Positions 1 to 8,665 are shown, counted from the first letter of the stretch. The stretch is DNA of 64,000 nt from AP-15 sp963833745 (GCA_963833745.1 CAWHZD010000004.1:1364001-1428000), one strand, 5' to 3'. Notes: a model not told the origin generated them from the letters alone. Numbers and translations: made by a program.

Positions 1-66
1 GCCTCACCTAGAGCTTAACCTCTTCAAGAGCCAGATCCTCAAGCGCCCGGTGAAGGTTGATAGGTT

Positions 67-360
67 TTGATAGGCACCCTCGACACGCACGAATTGGTCA
101 AAGACCTGAAGGCGTCGGGTTTCACCGACGCACAAGCGGAAGCGGTGACGCGCGCGCTACGCCTGGCGCAGGATCTCGACGTTTCGAACCTCACGACGAA
201 GAGCGATTTAGCTCTATTGCGCGGCGAGATCGAGATGCGGATCGCTCAAGTCGAGTTACGGCTGGTCAAATGGATGATCGGGGTTGGCGTCGCCGCCGCA
301 TTGGCGGTCGGCGGTATGATCTGGACCGCGACTCAGGTCCTCCTTCACGCCCATCCGTGA
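67..360 (+). CDS. Small coiled-coil protein with C-terminal membrane anchor (DUF1640-like)
   Basis: This 97-residue protein begins with a helical stretch (DTHELVKDLKASGFTDAQAE), of the type found at the start of DUF1640/CCDC90-like proteins. A charged, probably coiled-coil region follows (about residues 40-75), then one hydrophobic segment (about 77-95) that should anchor it in the membrane. The start is TTG because an in-frame stop lies two codons upstream. Its function is unknown; proteins of this type are common, short and uncharacterised in alphaproteobacteria. A related-looking protein lies at 20735-20992 and a possible remnant at 398-510. Family assignment is by pattern recognition only. 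Confidence 0.6.
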   Translation: MIGTLDTHELVKDLKASGFTDAQAEAVTRALRLAQDLDVSNLTTKSDLALLRGEIEMRIAQVELRLVKWMIGVGVAAALAVGGMIWTATQVLLHAHP

Positions 361-397
361 AGCGTCATTCGCACGCCAACCGGCCGGTATGTTAGCC

Positions 398-510
398 GAA
401 TGCTTTCATGACGATAAAGGGCGACGCCGGCGATCGCGACGCCGAGCATCCATTCGATAACGGCGAGACCCTTTTCGATCTCGGCGAACCTCGTTTCTAA
501 GTCCGGCAAC
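398..510 (-). pseudogene. Possible remnant of a coiled-coil/membrane-anchor small protein
   Basis: Just downstream of hemA, on the same strand but in another frame, the translation contains DLETRFAEIEKGLAVIEWML followed by a hydrophobic run (GVAIAGVAL). This is the coiled-coil plus membrane-segment pattern of the small proteins at 67-360 and 20735-20992. I see no start codon or ribosome binding site of its own; the open frame simply runs on antisense-shifted from hemA. It may be a decayed gene end. The evidence is one short similarity judged by eye. Confidence 0.3.
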
Positions 511-514
511 TGCG

Positions 515-1750
515 TCAAGCGGCGCGGGGCAGGGTCAGCCGCTGCCACACGTCGGCAAGGCCCTGCACCAACGCCTCGATATCCGCGTCGCTGTGCAGCG
601 GCGTCGGGGTCAGCCGCAGGCGCTCGCGGCCTTTGGGCACGGTCGGGTAGTTGATCGGCTGCACATAGATGCGGTGGCGCTGGAGCAGCGCGTCGCACGC
701 CGCTTTGCACAATTCGGCGTCGCCGATCATGACCGGGACGATGTGGCTCGGCGACGCCATCCCCGGCAACCGCACCTCGGCGAGACGGCGCTTGACCCGT
801 GCCGCGCGTTCCTGGTGGCGGTCGCGTTCGGCCTGGCTTTGTTTCAGGTGGCGGATGCTGGCGAGCGCGCCAGCAGCCAACGCCGGCGGCAGCGAGGTCG
901 TAAAGATGAAGCCAGGGGCATGGCTGCGGATGAAATCGACGAGCGCCGCCGAGCCCGCGATGTAGCCGCCCATCACGCCAAAGGCCTTGCCGAGCGTGCC
1001 CTGGATCACCGTCGGGCGGTGCATGACGCCGTCGCGCTCGGCGATCCCGCCGCCGCGGGCCCCATAAAGCCCGACGGCGTGCACTTCGTCGAGATAGGTC
1101 ATCGCCGCGAAACGGTCGGCGACGTCGCACAGTTGGCCGATCGGGGCGATGTCGCCATCCATCGAATACACCGATTCGAAGCAGACGAGCTTGGGCCGGC
1201 TCGGAGCAATGGCGGCGAGCAGGCGGGTGAGATCATCCGGGTTGTTGTGGCGGAAGATGTGCTTTTCGGCGCGGCTGTTGCGGATTCCGGCGATCATCGA
1301 GGCGTGGTTCTGCGCGTCGGACAACACCACCGTGCCCGGCATTTCGCGGGCCAGGGTCGACAGCACCGCTTCGTTGGCGACATAGCCCGAGGTGAAAACC
1401 AGCGCCGCCTCGCGCCCATGCAGATCCGCAAGCTCCCGCTCCAGCAGCAGGTGCAGGTGGCTGTTTCCGGAGATGTTGCGGGTGCCGCCGGCGCCGGCGC
1501 CGAGCGCGCCCAACCCCTCGGCCATCGCGGCGAGCACCGCCGGATGCTGGCCCATGCCGAGATAGTCGTTCGAGCACCACACGGTGACTTCAGCGCCGAT
1601 GCGATGATCGAAGGCGCGCGGAAAAGCGCCGCAGCGCCGTTCGAGATCGGCGAACACACGGTACCGCCCCTCGCGATGCAGCGCATCGAGGCGCTCAGAG
1701 AAAAAGGCTTCGTAGTCCATCGTTGCCATGCTGAAAGGTCGTATCTTCAT
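515..1750 (-). CDS. hemA: 5-aminolevulinate synthase
   Basis: This PLP enzyme condenses glycine and succinyl-CoA to 5-aminolevulinate, the first step of the C4 (Shemin) haem pathway typical of alphaproteobacteria. The 411-residue protein has the family hallmarks: WCSNDYLGMGQHP (about 58-70), GAGAGGTRNISGNSHLH (about 84-100), the PLP-contacting DEVHAVGLYG (D221) and the Schiff-base lysine K255 in TLGKAFGVMGGYI. Many family members begin near the internal MDYEAFF, so the true start could be 1720 rather than 1750; neither has a clear ribosome binding site. It is transcribed alone and divergently from the upstream small gene. The function is secure. Confidence 0.96.
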   Translation of the reverse strand: MKIRPFSMATMDYEAFFSERLDALHREGRYRVFADLERRCGAFPRAFDHRIGAEVTVWCSNDYLGMGQHPAVLAAMAEGLGALGAGAGGTRNISGNSHLHLLLERELADLHGREAALVFTSGYVANEAVLSTLAREMPGTVVLSDAQNHASMIAGIRNSRAEKHIFRHNNPDDLTRLLAAIAPSRPKLVCFESVYSMDGDIAPIGQLCDVADRFAAMTYLDEVHAVGLYGARGGGIAERDGVMHRPTVIQGTLGKAFGVMGGYIAGSAALVDFIRSHAPGFIFTTSLPPALAAGALASIRHLKQSQAERDRHQERAARVKRRLAEVRLPGMASPSHIVPVMIGDAELCKAACDALLQRHRIYVQPINYPTVPKGRERLRLTPTPLHSDADIEALVQGLADVWQRLTLPRAA

Positions 1751-1805
1751 AGCATATTCTGTGGCTGCAGCGGGCTAGACGACGTGTCGCAGCCGACAGC
1801 GGTGT

Positions 1806-2102
1806 CTATTTCCTGGGCTTACACACAAAGGTGGCGCGGGACGGCAGCAGCAGCGGGCAAAAATCGAGCTTCCAGTCGGTGTCCACCCGCGCCGCTACCG
1901 TGTTCGGTGCGCATTCGTCCTGCGCCGCTTTTTGCACCGTGTCGTGCGAGCTGGCGAGCAGGTCGTAGCAGATCGCGACCCGCGGTCCCGGATCCTTGAC
2001 GCCGGCTCCCGGCTGTTGCGGGTAGGTCGGGTAGGGGTCGAGCGCCGAGCAGCCGGCAAGCCCCGCGGCCGCTGCAAGGACGAGTGCTGCGGTGGCTCTC
2101 AC
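1806..2102 (-). CDS. Small putative lipoprotein
   Basis: This 98-residue protein starts with a hydrophobic signal peptide ending in a lipobox (LAGC, cysteine 18), so it is probably lipidated and held in the envelope. The mature part has three more cysteines (ICYDLL, DECAPN, DFCPLL) and a fourth near the end (FVCKPRK), which could form disulfides in the periplasm. Its start overlaps the end of the downstream-facing amidase gene by 4 nt (stop of the amidase at 2099-2101), suggesting co-transcription with it. The function is unknown; similar short proteins are conserved in alphaproteobacteria. Confidence 0.75.
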   Translation of the reverse strand: MRATAALVLAAAAGLAGCSALDPYPTYPQQPGAGVKDPGPRVAICYDLLASSHDTVQKAAQDECAPNTVAARVDTDWKLDFCPLLLPSRATFVCKPRK

Positions 2103-3388
2103 GATGAGGCGGCGAGCGCGTGTTCGAGAAAAGCGGCGCAGGCCATCAGCCGCGCGTCGTCAGCGCGGCGGCCGACGAGCTGGACGCCGGTCGGCAGACC
2201 GCTCTCTCCCCAGCGCGCCGGCATGGTCGCGCAGGGCGTGCCGAGCAGGGTCCACATGCGGTTGAAGACCGGATCGCCGGTATAGCCGAGCCCGGCCGGC
2301 GCCTCGCCGGGTGCCGCCGGCGTCAGGACCGCGTCGCAGCCGCCGAAGAATCGTGCGAGACCGGCCCGCGCCGTCTCGGCCAAGGCACGCGCAGCATCGT
2401 ATTCGTCGGCGCCGACCGCCATCCCGGCATCGAGCAGCTGGGCGAGCCGCGGCGACAGCTCGGCGCTGTGCCGGATGCGCTCATGGGCGAGGGCGCGAGA
2501 GGTCTCGAAGCCCATGATCTTGTCCTGCGCCTCGGTCAGGCCCTCGTGCTCCGGGGCGATCGCCAATTCCTCGACCCGGGCGCCGGCGCGGTCGAGCGCC
2601 GCCCGCGCCGCGTCGAGAGCGGCGGCGCTGGCCGGTTCGGCCTCGGCCCACATCGGCGTGCGGTAGAGGCCGAAATGCGGCGCCCGGTCGAGGATCGCCA
2701 GATGACGCAATGCCGGCCGCTCGGTCAGCACGCCGGCGAAAAACGCCGCATCGTCGACGGTGCGGGCGTAGACGCCGACCGTGTCGAGGCTGTCGGAGAG
2801 CGGCTTGACCCCGCTGCGGTTGATCACCCCGAAGCTCGGTTTGTAGCCGACAATGCCGCAGAACGACGCCGGGCGGATCACCGATCCGGCGGTCTGCGTA
2901 CCAAAGCCGAGCGGCGCCATGCCGTCGGCCACGGCGGCGGCCGAGCCGCTCGACGAACCGCCGGGGGTGTGCGCCGGGTTGTGCGGATTGGCGGTCTTGC
3001 CGGGAGTGAAAGTCGCGAATTCGGTGGTGACGGTCTTGCCCAGCACGACGGCGCCGGCGGCTCGTGCCAGCGCCACGCAGGAGGCGTCGGCGGCCGGCCG
3101 ATGGCCGCGGTAAATCGGCGACCCGTAGGTGGTCGGCATGTCGCCGGTGTCGATCAGGTCCTTGACCGCAATCGGAATGCCGTGCAGGGGCCCACGCGGG
3201 GCTTCGCCGTCGCGTTGCCGCGCCTCGGCCAACGCTTGCTCGCGGTCGAGATATTGCCAGGCCCCGACGACGCTCTCCCGCGCCTCGATCCGCTCGAGAT
3301 ACGACGCGACCAGCGCCGCGGCGGTCAGTCGGCGTTCGGCGATCTGCCGGGCGGCCTCGCGAGCGGTCAGCGAGCGCGGTTCGGTCAT
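2099..3388 (-). CDS. Amidase (amidase signature family)
   Basis: This hydrolase of the amidase signature family (429 residues) probably cleaves a small amide; the substrate cannot be told. The Ser-cisSer-Lys triad is visible: K76 in AVKDLID, the serine cluster 145-147 in GGSSSGSAAAVADG, and nucleophile S169 in GTQTAGSVIRPASFCG. The start at 3388 (MTEPRSL) is preferred over a longer frame because AGAGGA lies just upstream and the family homology begins there. It appears co-transcribed with the following small lipoprotein, with overlapping ends. Relatives are often annotated as GatA-like, but the standalone context argues against a role in tRNA amidation. Confidence 0.88.
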   Translation of the reverse strand: MTEPRSLTAREAARQIAERRLTAAALVASYLERIEARESVVGAWQYLDREQALAEARQRDGEAPRGPLHGIPIAVKDLIDTGDMPTTYGSPIYRGHRPAADASCVALARAAGAVVLGKTVTTEFATFTPGKTANPHNPAHTPGGSSSGSAAAVADGMAPLGFGTQTAGSVIRPASFCGIVGYKPSFGVINRSGVKPLSDSLDTVGVYARTVDDAAFFAGVLTERPALRHLAILDRAPHFGLYRTPMWAEAEPASAAALDAARAALDRAGARVEELAIAPEHEGLTEAQDKIMGFETSRALAHERIRHSAELSPRLAQLLDAGMAVGADEYDAARALAETARAGLARFFGGCDAVLTPAAPGEAPAGLGYTGDPVFNRMWTLLGTPCATMPARWGESGLPTGVQLVGRRADDARLMACAAFLEHALAASS

Positions 3389-3600
3389 CACGGCATCCTC
3401 TGCGATTTTGGCGCGGGGCGAAGAGAGCGGCGGCTTCGGTGGCCGGCGTCGAGTCTTTCCGAGCACGCCGGGCACTCTTGCTCATGGTGACCGCGGTTGA
3501 CAAGCAGGGTTCCGGGGAAACGTAGATCTGGTTTGCCGCTTATAACACCGGGTCCGGGCAGGGTTGCGGCCGGGCCTTACTGCTGCACCGGAGGCTATCC

Positions 3601-3804
3601 TTGACCCAGCCGCCCGACGAGCGCGAGCATGACCCCGACCAATCGCGATCGCGCGCACTGATCGGACTGGCGATCGTTGCTGTACTCGTCGTTGCCGCGG
3701 TCTACCTGGTGCACGCGCTGCGCAAGGAATCAGAGCTTGAAGACTGCCTGATGTCCGGGCGGTCGAATTGCGCGCCGATCGAGGTTCCCGCCGCCAACAG
3801 ATAG
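3601..3804 (+). CDS. Small single-pass membrane protein
   Basis: This 67-residue protein has a charged N-terminus, one transmembrane helix (about residues 20-40, ALIGLAIVAVLVVAAVYLV) and a short C-terminal tail with two cysteines (EDCLMSGRSNC) that would lie in the periplasm if the N-terminus is cytoplasmic. It starts at TTG, supported by GGAGG six bases upstream. The tail resembles short conserved proteins of alphaproteobacteria, but no function is known. It lies between the divergent amidase and the DUF1989 gene on its own strand. Confidence 0.65.
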   Translation: MTQPPDEREHDPDQSRSRALIGLAIVAVLVVAAVYLVHALRKESELEDCLMSGRSNCAPIEVPAANR

Positions 3805-3864
3805 ACCCGCCGGGGCCGGGATTGCTGCTACACTCGTCACCGGGACGAGCTGACGGAGAGGCGG

Positions 3865-4455
3865 ATGATCGAGATCCCGGCGCGCCAAGGCAAGGCCGCT
3901 CGCCTGCGCCACGGGCAGGTCGTCAAGATCGTCAACACCACCGGGCAGCAGGTCGTCGACGCCTGGGCGTTCAACGCTGCCGATCTGCGCGAATTCATGT
4001 CGATGGAGCACAGCCGCGTCGCGATCGGGCATATCATCCCGGCGGTCGGCGACGCCCTCGTCACCAACAACAGACGGCCGATCCTGACCCTTGTCGAAGA
4101 TACCTCCGGGGGCATCCACGACACCCTGTTCGCCGCCTGCGACCGCTGGCGCTACAAGCTGCTCGGGTGCCAGGGCTACCACGACAATTGCACCCACAAC
4201 CTTGGGGCCGGGCTCGCCGAACTCGGCCTCGCGCCGCCGGAAACGCCGGCGCCGCTCAACCTGTTCATGAACATCCCGGTGGTCGACGGCAACCGGGTCG
4301 AGGTGCGGCCGCCGGTCAGCACCCCGGGAAGCCATGTCTCGTTGCGGGCGGAAATGGATTGCGTCGTCGCCTTCTCGGCCTGCCCGCAGGATATGCTGCC
4401 GGTCAACGGCCTCGCGATGCAGCCAACCCATGCCCATTTCGACATCGTCGGGTAA
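3865..4455 (+). CDS. DUF1989 (urea carboxylase-associated family) protein
   Basis: This 196-residue protein matches the DUF1989 family, whose members are often encoded beside urea carboxylase or urea-amidolyase genes. Conserved polar and cysteine residues are clustered in GCQGYHDNCTHNL (C102, H106, C109, H111), consistent with a metal site. A second conserved part is the MDCVVAFSACPQD segment near the C-terminus. No urea carboxylase genes lie in the window, so a role in urea or amide metabolism is only suggested by the family; the nearby amidase is weak support. The ATG follows a GGAGAGG-like ribosome binding site. Confidence 0.85.
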   Translation: MIEIPARQGKAARLRHGQVVKIVNTTGQQVVDAWAFNAADLREFMSMEHSRVAIGHIIPAVGDALVTNNRRPILTLVEDTSGGIHDTLFAACDRWRYKLLGCQGYHDNCTHNLGAGLAELGLAPPETPAPLNLFMNIPVVDGNRVEVRPPVSTPGSHVSLRAEMDCVVAFSACPQDMLPVNGLAMQPTHAHFDIVG

Positions 4456-4532
4456 CCGGTGTCGAGGAGCGGCATTCCCGGTTGCAGACCGAGCCGCGAC
4501 GTTGAAATTGCGAAAATGCGTAAAGAAGTGCA

Positions 4533-4916
4533 ATGAGACCGATTCCGCTTGGGGCCAAGGGTTCGTTTACGCTGCTCGTCCAGCCCGAGCATCTGGCGAA
4601 CCGGTTCAAAGACGCGACCTTGCCGCCGGTGCTGGCAACTCCGGTCATGATCATGGTCATGGAGAACGCCGCGCTGAACGCAGTCCGCTTCTATCTCGAT
4701 CCGGGGGAGAGCGCCGTCGGCACCGCGGTCAATATTCGGCATCTCGCGGCGACCCCGGTCGGGCGCCGGGTCAGCTGGGAAGCGCTGGTGACCAATGTCG
4801 ATGGCAGGCGCATCGAATTTACGGTGCGCGCCACCGAAGGCGGCAAGGAGATTGGCAGCGGCTCGCATTCTCGCGTCGTTATCGACACGACGAAATTCTC
4901 CGAGCGGCTGCGATGA
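4533..4916 (+). CDS. Hot-dog thioesterase, fluoroacetyl-CoA thioesterase (FlK)-like
   Basis: This 127-residue single hot-dog domain resembles FlK-type acyl-CoA thioesterases. The catalytic residues known from Streptomyces FlK (Thr, Glu, His) have counterparts at the same spacing here: T36 (LATPVM), E44 (VMENAA) and H70 (NIRHLAATP). Hydrolysis of an acyl-CoA is therefore likely, but fluoroacetyl-CoA need not be the substrate; such proteins are common in bacteria that never meet it. The stop codon overlaps the ATG of the N-acetyltransferase by 4 nt (ATGA), so the two genes are translationally coupled. Confidence 0.82.
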   Translation: MRPIPLGAKGSFTLLVQPEHLANRFKDATLPPVLATPVMIMVMENAALNAVRFYLDPGESAVGTAVNIRHLAATPVGRRVSWEALVTNVDGRRIEFTVRATEGGKEIGSGSHSRVVIDTTKFSERLR

Positions 4917-5764
4917 GCGTCGTTGCCGGCGATATCGACGCCTATTGCGCGCGGATCGGCTATGGCGGCGCGCGCGAACCGACGCTCGCCGTGTTGCGGG
5001 CGGTCATTTTGGCGCATGCGACGGCAATTCCGTTCGAAAACCTCGATGTCCTGCTGAAACGGCCGACCCGCCTCGACCCCCCGTCGCTTTATGCAAAGCT
5101 CGTGCACGGCGGGCGCGGCGGCTATTGCTTCGAGCACAACCTGTTGCTGCTCGACGTTTTGTGCACCCTCGGATTTCGCGCCGAGGGCCTCGCCGCGCGG
5201 GTGCGGAGGGACCGCCCGACAGGCGCGTTCGGAGCGCGAACCCATATGCTGCTGCGCGTCGATCTGGCGGAAGGGAACTACATCGCCGATGTCGGGCTGG
5301 GCGGGCTGACCCCGACCGCACCCTTGGCGCTGAATGCCGGCAGCGAGCAGGCGACGCCGCATGAGACCTTCCGCCTCGTGGCGGCCGGCGGCGAACTCGA
5401 CCTCGAGGCCAGGCTCGGCGAGACATGGAGCTGCCGTTACCGGTTCTCGCTGCAAGTTCAGACGGCGGCGGATTATGCGGTCGCAAACTGGTTCACCTCG
5501 ACCCATCCCGAGTCGCTGTTCGTTTGCAATCTGACCGCCAGCCGCGCCGGCCAGGATCGCCGCTACACCCTCTTCAACGACAAATTCACCGTCCGCAACC
5601 TCGACGGAACGGCCGAGCGCCGCATCCTCAAAGGCGCCGGCGAGTTCGGTGAGGTCCTCGCCCGGCACTTCGGCATCGAGCCGGCGGACTCGGCCGACAT
5701 CGCGGCGGCCGCGGCGCTCGCTGCCGAGCACGCCACCCACCCCGATCCGTTCGAAAGCCTCTGA
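4913..5764 (+). CDS. nat: Arylamine N-acetyltransferase
   Basis: This 283-residue enzyme transfers an acetyl group from acetyl-CoA to arylamines or hydrazines. The cysteine-protease-like triad is intact: C72 in RGGYCFEHN, H111 in ARTHMLLRVD and D126 in IADVGLGG. The start at 4913 is chosen because it gives the standard family N-terminus and overlaps the thioesterase stop (ATGA); the open frame extends upstream but that part has no homology and overlaps the neighbour. Coupling to an acyl-CoA thioesterase suggests a shared acyl-CoA substrate or product, which is inference. Confidence 0.93.
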   Translation: MSVVAGDIDAYCARIGYGGAREPTLAVLRAVILAHATAIPFENLDVLLKRPTRLDPPSLYAKLVHGGRGGYCFEHNLLLLDVLCTLGFRAEGLAARVRRDRPTGAFGARTHMLLRVDLAEGNYIADVGLGGLTPTAPLALNAGSEQATPHETFRLVAAGGELDLEARLGETWSCRYRFSLQVQTAADYAVANWFTSTHPESLFVCNLTASRAGQDRRYTLFNDKFTVRNLDGTAERRILKGAGEFGEVLARHFGIEPADSADIAAAAALAAEHATHPDPFESL

Positions 5765-5783
5765 CTAGACGCGGAGCTTGCAG

Positions 5784-7016
5784 ATGAAGGAGGCGGCCTT
5801 CGACGCGCTTGCCGGCTGGGTGACCAACGCCGGGTTGATGGGTCGGCCGGAGAGCGAGCTGATGGCCGGATTCTGCCGTGGGATCGTCAATGCAGGCGTC
5901 CCGTTGGCCCGAGCCATGGTCATTCTTGACACGCTTCACCCGATCTATGAGGGCCGCGTCTTCCGCTGGCGCGTCGATGCGCCTGAGGATGTCGAGGCGG
6001 TGGATTACGGCCGCACCAACGAGGGCGAGGCGGCCGAGAACTGGCAGCGCAGCCCGTTCTTCCATCTCCTTCAGTCCGGCGAAAACGCGTTGCGGCGCCG
6101 GCTGGCGGCCGGCGAACCAGCCGATTTTCCGGGGATCGTGCAGGTACGCGATGAGGGGATGACCGATTACCTGGCGCTGGTTCATCGCTTTGCCGCCGAA
6201 GGCGTCATCGGCGAGATGGATTGCGTCTATTCGTCGTGGGCGACCGATGCGGAGAACGGATTTGACGACGGCGCCATCATCGCAGTTCAACGGCTGACGC
6301 CCTTCCTCGAGCTCGCACTCAAATCGGCCGCGCTCGCGCGCATGGCCGGTACGCTCGCCGAAACCTACCTCGGCCGCGACCCGGGGCGGCGCGTGATGAG
6401 CGGCCGCATTGCACGCGGGATCGCGGAGAAGATCGGCGCCGTGCTGTGGTACAGCGATCTGCACGGCTATACTCACATCAGCGACAGCGCGCCCCCGGAG
6501 CAGATCATCCCGCTGTTGAACGACTATGCCGATGTCGTCGTCTCCGCGGTCCATAACCATGGCGGCGATGTGTTGAAGCTGATCGGCGACGGAACTCTCG
6601 CGATCTTTGCCGGCGCGGATCGCGCGCAGGCTTGCGTCGGCGCGCTCGCCGCCGCGGCGCGGGTGCGCACCGCCGCCGCCAAGCTCAATCGCAACCGTGC
6701 CGAAAACGACTTGCCGACGGCCGAGGTCTATCTTGCGCTGCATGTCGGCGAGGTCTTTTACGGGAATGTCGGCAGCAAGGACCGCCTCGACTTTACCGTA
6801 GTCGGTCCAGCCGTCAACGAGGTCAGCCGCATCCTGGCGCTGAGCCGGTCGGTCGAGCAGGACGTGTTGCTGTCGGCAAGCTTTGCCGAAGCGCTCGATG
6901 AAGAGACACGCCGCCGTCTGGTCTCGATAGGCCGCTACGCCTTGCGCGGCGTCGCCCAACCGCAGGAGCTGTTCGTCCCCGAACCCGGTTTCGACGGAAC
7001 CCGATCGCAGCCGTAA
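5784..7016 (+). CDS. Class III adenylate/guanylate cyclase domain protein
   Basis: The C-terminal half (about residues 220-400) is a class III nucleotidyl cyclase domain, with metal-binding aspartates in WYSDLHGYTHISD and LIGDGTLAIF and the conserved LHVGEVFYGNVGS. It should make cAMP (or cGMP) from the triphosphate. The N-terminal 200 residues carry no domain I recognise and probably sense a signal. There are no membrane segments, so it is probably cytoplasmic. ATG 5784 is preferred to TTG 5778 because GGAG lies seven bases upstream of it. Two more class III cyclases are in this window, each with a different N-terminal part. Confidence 0.88.
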   Translation: MKEAAFDALAGWVTNAGLMGRPESELMAGFCRGIVNAGVPLARAMVILDTLHPIYEGRVFRWRVDAPEDVEAVDYGRTNEGEAAENWQRSPFFHLLQSGENALRRRLAAGEPADFPGIVQVRDEGMTDYLALVHRFAAEGVIGEMDCVYSSWATDAENGFDDGAIIAVQRLTPFLELALKSAALARMAGTLAETYLGRDPGRRVMSGRIARGIAEKIGAVLWYSDLHGYTHISDSAPPEQIIPLLNDYADVVVSAVHNHGGDVLKLIGDGTLAIFAGADRAQACVGALAAAARVRTAAAKLNRNRAENDLPTAEVYLALHVGEVFYGNVGSKDRLDFTVVGPAVNEVSRILALSRSVEQDVLLSASFAEALDEETRRRLVSIGRYALRGVAQPQELFVPEPGFDGTRSQP

Positions 7017-7312
7017 ATCCGCAGGATAATGTCAGGAGCTCGACCCCGGCCTCTGAACTTGGCCGGTATACAATTTCGATCAGCGCCAGCGGTATCAGCT
7101 GCATGACAAAATGAAGGGCTGGTCGACACCGCGTCACCGATCCCAATAGCGCGTGGCGGTTTAAGGCTGATCCCCAGCACCGTCCTCCGCCGGGGATGAT
7201 CACGCCCGTCGAGTTTATGACCCGCCGCGTGGCAGCAAAGTTACCTGGTTCACACAGCCAAAAGAGGCGGCGCCCTCGTGCTCAAGTCAGCTGGCGCGGG
7301 TCTGGTAGGCGG

Positions 7313-8068
7313 TCAACCGCCGGTGGCGGCCCGAAAGGCGCGCTCGAATTTCGAAAATTCGTCGGCGGACGCGTCGGAGACCGCCCAATAGCCGAGGTCG
7401 CCGTCGCTCCAGTGGCGCAAGGTATAGCCGCGGCGGGTGATGGTCTCGGCGTGATCGTCGGAAGCAGCCGGCAGCACAAAGACGTTGATGACGTGCTTGC
7501 CGGCCCGGTAGACAAGCGCCGGGACCGGCTTGCCCGCGATCAGGTCGAGCCGGCCGCCGACCAATGGGAAGCCTTGCGCGGCGAGGTCGACCCCCGGCGG
7601 CGACAGTTCGGTGCGCCCGGCAAACCACGGTTTTACCGTATGCTTGTCCGACGACGCGACATCGGTCAGATGGTCGGCCAACAGCGAACGCAGATGACTG
7701 TCGATGACCTCGTTGGCGACCGCGCTTTCCTGGCGCTCGCCTGATATCAGCCAGGTCCCGCTCGATCCGACCGCAACGGCGATCAGGATCGAGGCGGCAA
7801 AGGCGAGCCAGCGCGGTCCGCGCGCCATCGACGGAGCGCCGCCGGCCTCGCGGCGAAGCGCCGAATGGATTTGCGAACGCAGCCCCGCCGGCGCGCGGTA
7901 GACCGGCGCCGACTGGCGGATACCGTCGCGCAGCCGTTCGAGCGCCGCCGCCTCGGGGCCGCATTCGGCGCAGCCTTCGATATGCCGCCGGAGATCCGAC
8001 CGCTCCGCCGCGCCAACCTCGCCATCGAGATAGGCGCCAAGGCGCGGGCCGACCTCATCGCATTCCAT
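7313..8068 (-). CDS. Zinc-binding anti-sigma factor, membrane-anchored
   Basis: This 251-residue protein is the predicted partner of the ECF sigma factor encoded just upstream. The N-terminus holds the zinc anti-sigma signature H29-x3-C33-x2-C36 (HIEGCAEC), and one transmembrane helix (about 87-108) follows, so the inhibitory domain would be cytoplasmic and the remaining 140 residues periplasmic. The gene overlaps the sigma gene by 14 nt; the start ATG at 8068 has AAAGGA upstream. The arrangement fits the usual model in which the membrane protein sequesters the sigma factor until an envelope or oxidative signal releases it. Confidence 0.87.
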   Translation of the reverse strand: MECDEVGPRLGAYLDGEVGAAERSDLRRHIEGCAECGPEAAALERLRDGIRQSAPVYRAPAGLRSQIHSALRREAGGAPSMARGPRWLAFAASILIAVAVGSSGTWLISGERQESAVANEVIDSHLRSLLADHLTDVASSDKHTVKPWFAGRTELSPPGVDLAAQGFPLVGGRLDLIAGKPVPALVYRAGKHVINVFVLPAASDDHAETITRRGYTLRHWSDGDLGYWAVSDASADEFSKFERAFRAATGG

Positions 8069-8612
8069 CACCAAGATCCTTTCCTTCCCATCCCTGGCGC
8101 AACGCCGTGCGAGCGCGGTGCAGCCGCGACATCACCGTGCCGATCGGCACGCCGGTCACTTCGGCGATCTCGCGGTAGCCGAGCTCGTGCAGCTCGCGCA
8201 GCACGATCGCCTCGCGCAGCGGCGGCGGCAGCGCTTCGAGCAGCCGGTCGAGCCGGCGCAGGTCGGACCGGCTCGACAACAGCGCTTCGGTGTCGCCCGC
8301 CCGTGCCGAGGCCGCCGCGTCCGGTTCGGCGAAATCGTCAGCGGTTTCGAGCGCCACCAATTCCGCCGGGCGGTTGCGTTCGAGCCAGCTGTAGCAAGTA
8401 CGCCGCACGATCCTGAGCAGCCAGCTCCTGGCGTCGCCTTCGCGATAGCTGTCGAAATAGCGAAACGCCCGCAAATAGGCCTCTTGCACGACGTCGGCGG
8501 CGTCGGCGTCGTTGCGCGTCAGCCAGCGTGCAAGCGAATACGCGGCGTCGAGATGCGGCAGCGCCACCTTTTCGAACCGACTACGCTGCCGCCGCTCCGC
8601 GATCCAGTTCAT
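8055..8612 (-). CDS. ECF-family RNA polymerase sigma factor
   Basis: This 185-residue protein has region 2 (about 20-85, with DAADVVQEAYLRAFRYFDSY) and region 4 (about 118-172, with LREAIVLRELHELGYREIAE and IGTVMSRLHRAR), the two domains of extracytoplasmic-function sigma factors. It is co-transcribed with and overlaps its anti-sigma gene. The start at 8612 (MNWIAERR) is chosen because family homology begins there; an upstream in-frame extension covers the likely promoter. Its regulon is unknown; apart from the anti-sigma gene, the nearest candidates are the divergent cox genes. Confidence 0.93.
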   Translation of the reverse strand: MNWIAERRQRSRFEKVALPHLDAAYSLARWLTRNDADAADVVQEAYLRAFRYFDSYREGDARSWLLRIVRRTCYSWLERNRPAELVALETADDFAEPDAAASARAGDTEALLSSRSDLRRLDRLLEALPPPLREAIVLRELHELGYREIAEVTGVPIGTVMSRLHRARTALRQGWEGKDLGDGMR

Positions 8613-8656
8613 CGGCGGATTCTGCCCCACGTCAGCGCTGACCGCTGCGGGTGGAA

Positions 8657-8665
8657 GTTTATTCC
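8657..8665 (-). promoter_or_regulatory. Possible -35-like element of an autoregulated ECF promoter
   Basis: On the minus strand the sequence GGAATAAAC lies 44 bases upstream of the sigma-factor ATG. GGAATAA-type -35 elements are known for some ECF groups that control their own operons. A matching -10 would lie about 13-17 bases downstream (around GGTC), but this is a guess from one site. Confidence 0.3.

Noticed and set aside
4334..4912. N-terminal extension of the arylamine N-acetyltransferase
   Set aside because: The open frame upstream overlaps the DUF1989 and thioesterase genes and lacks homology; the family start lies at 4913.
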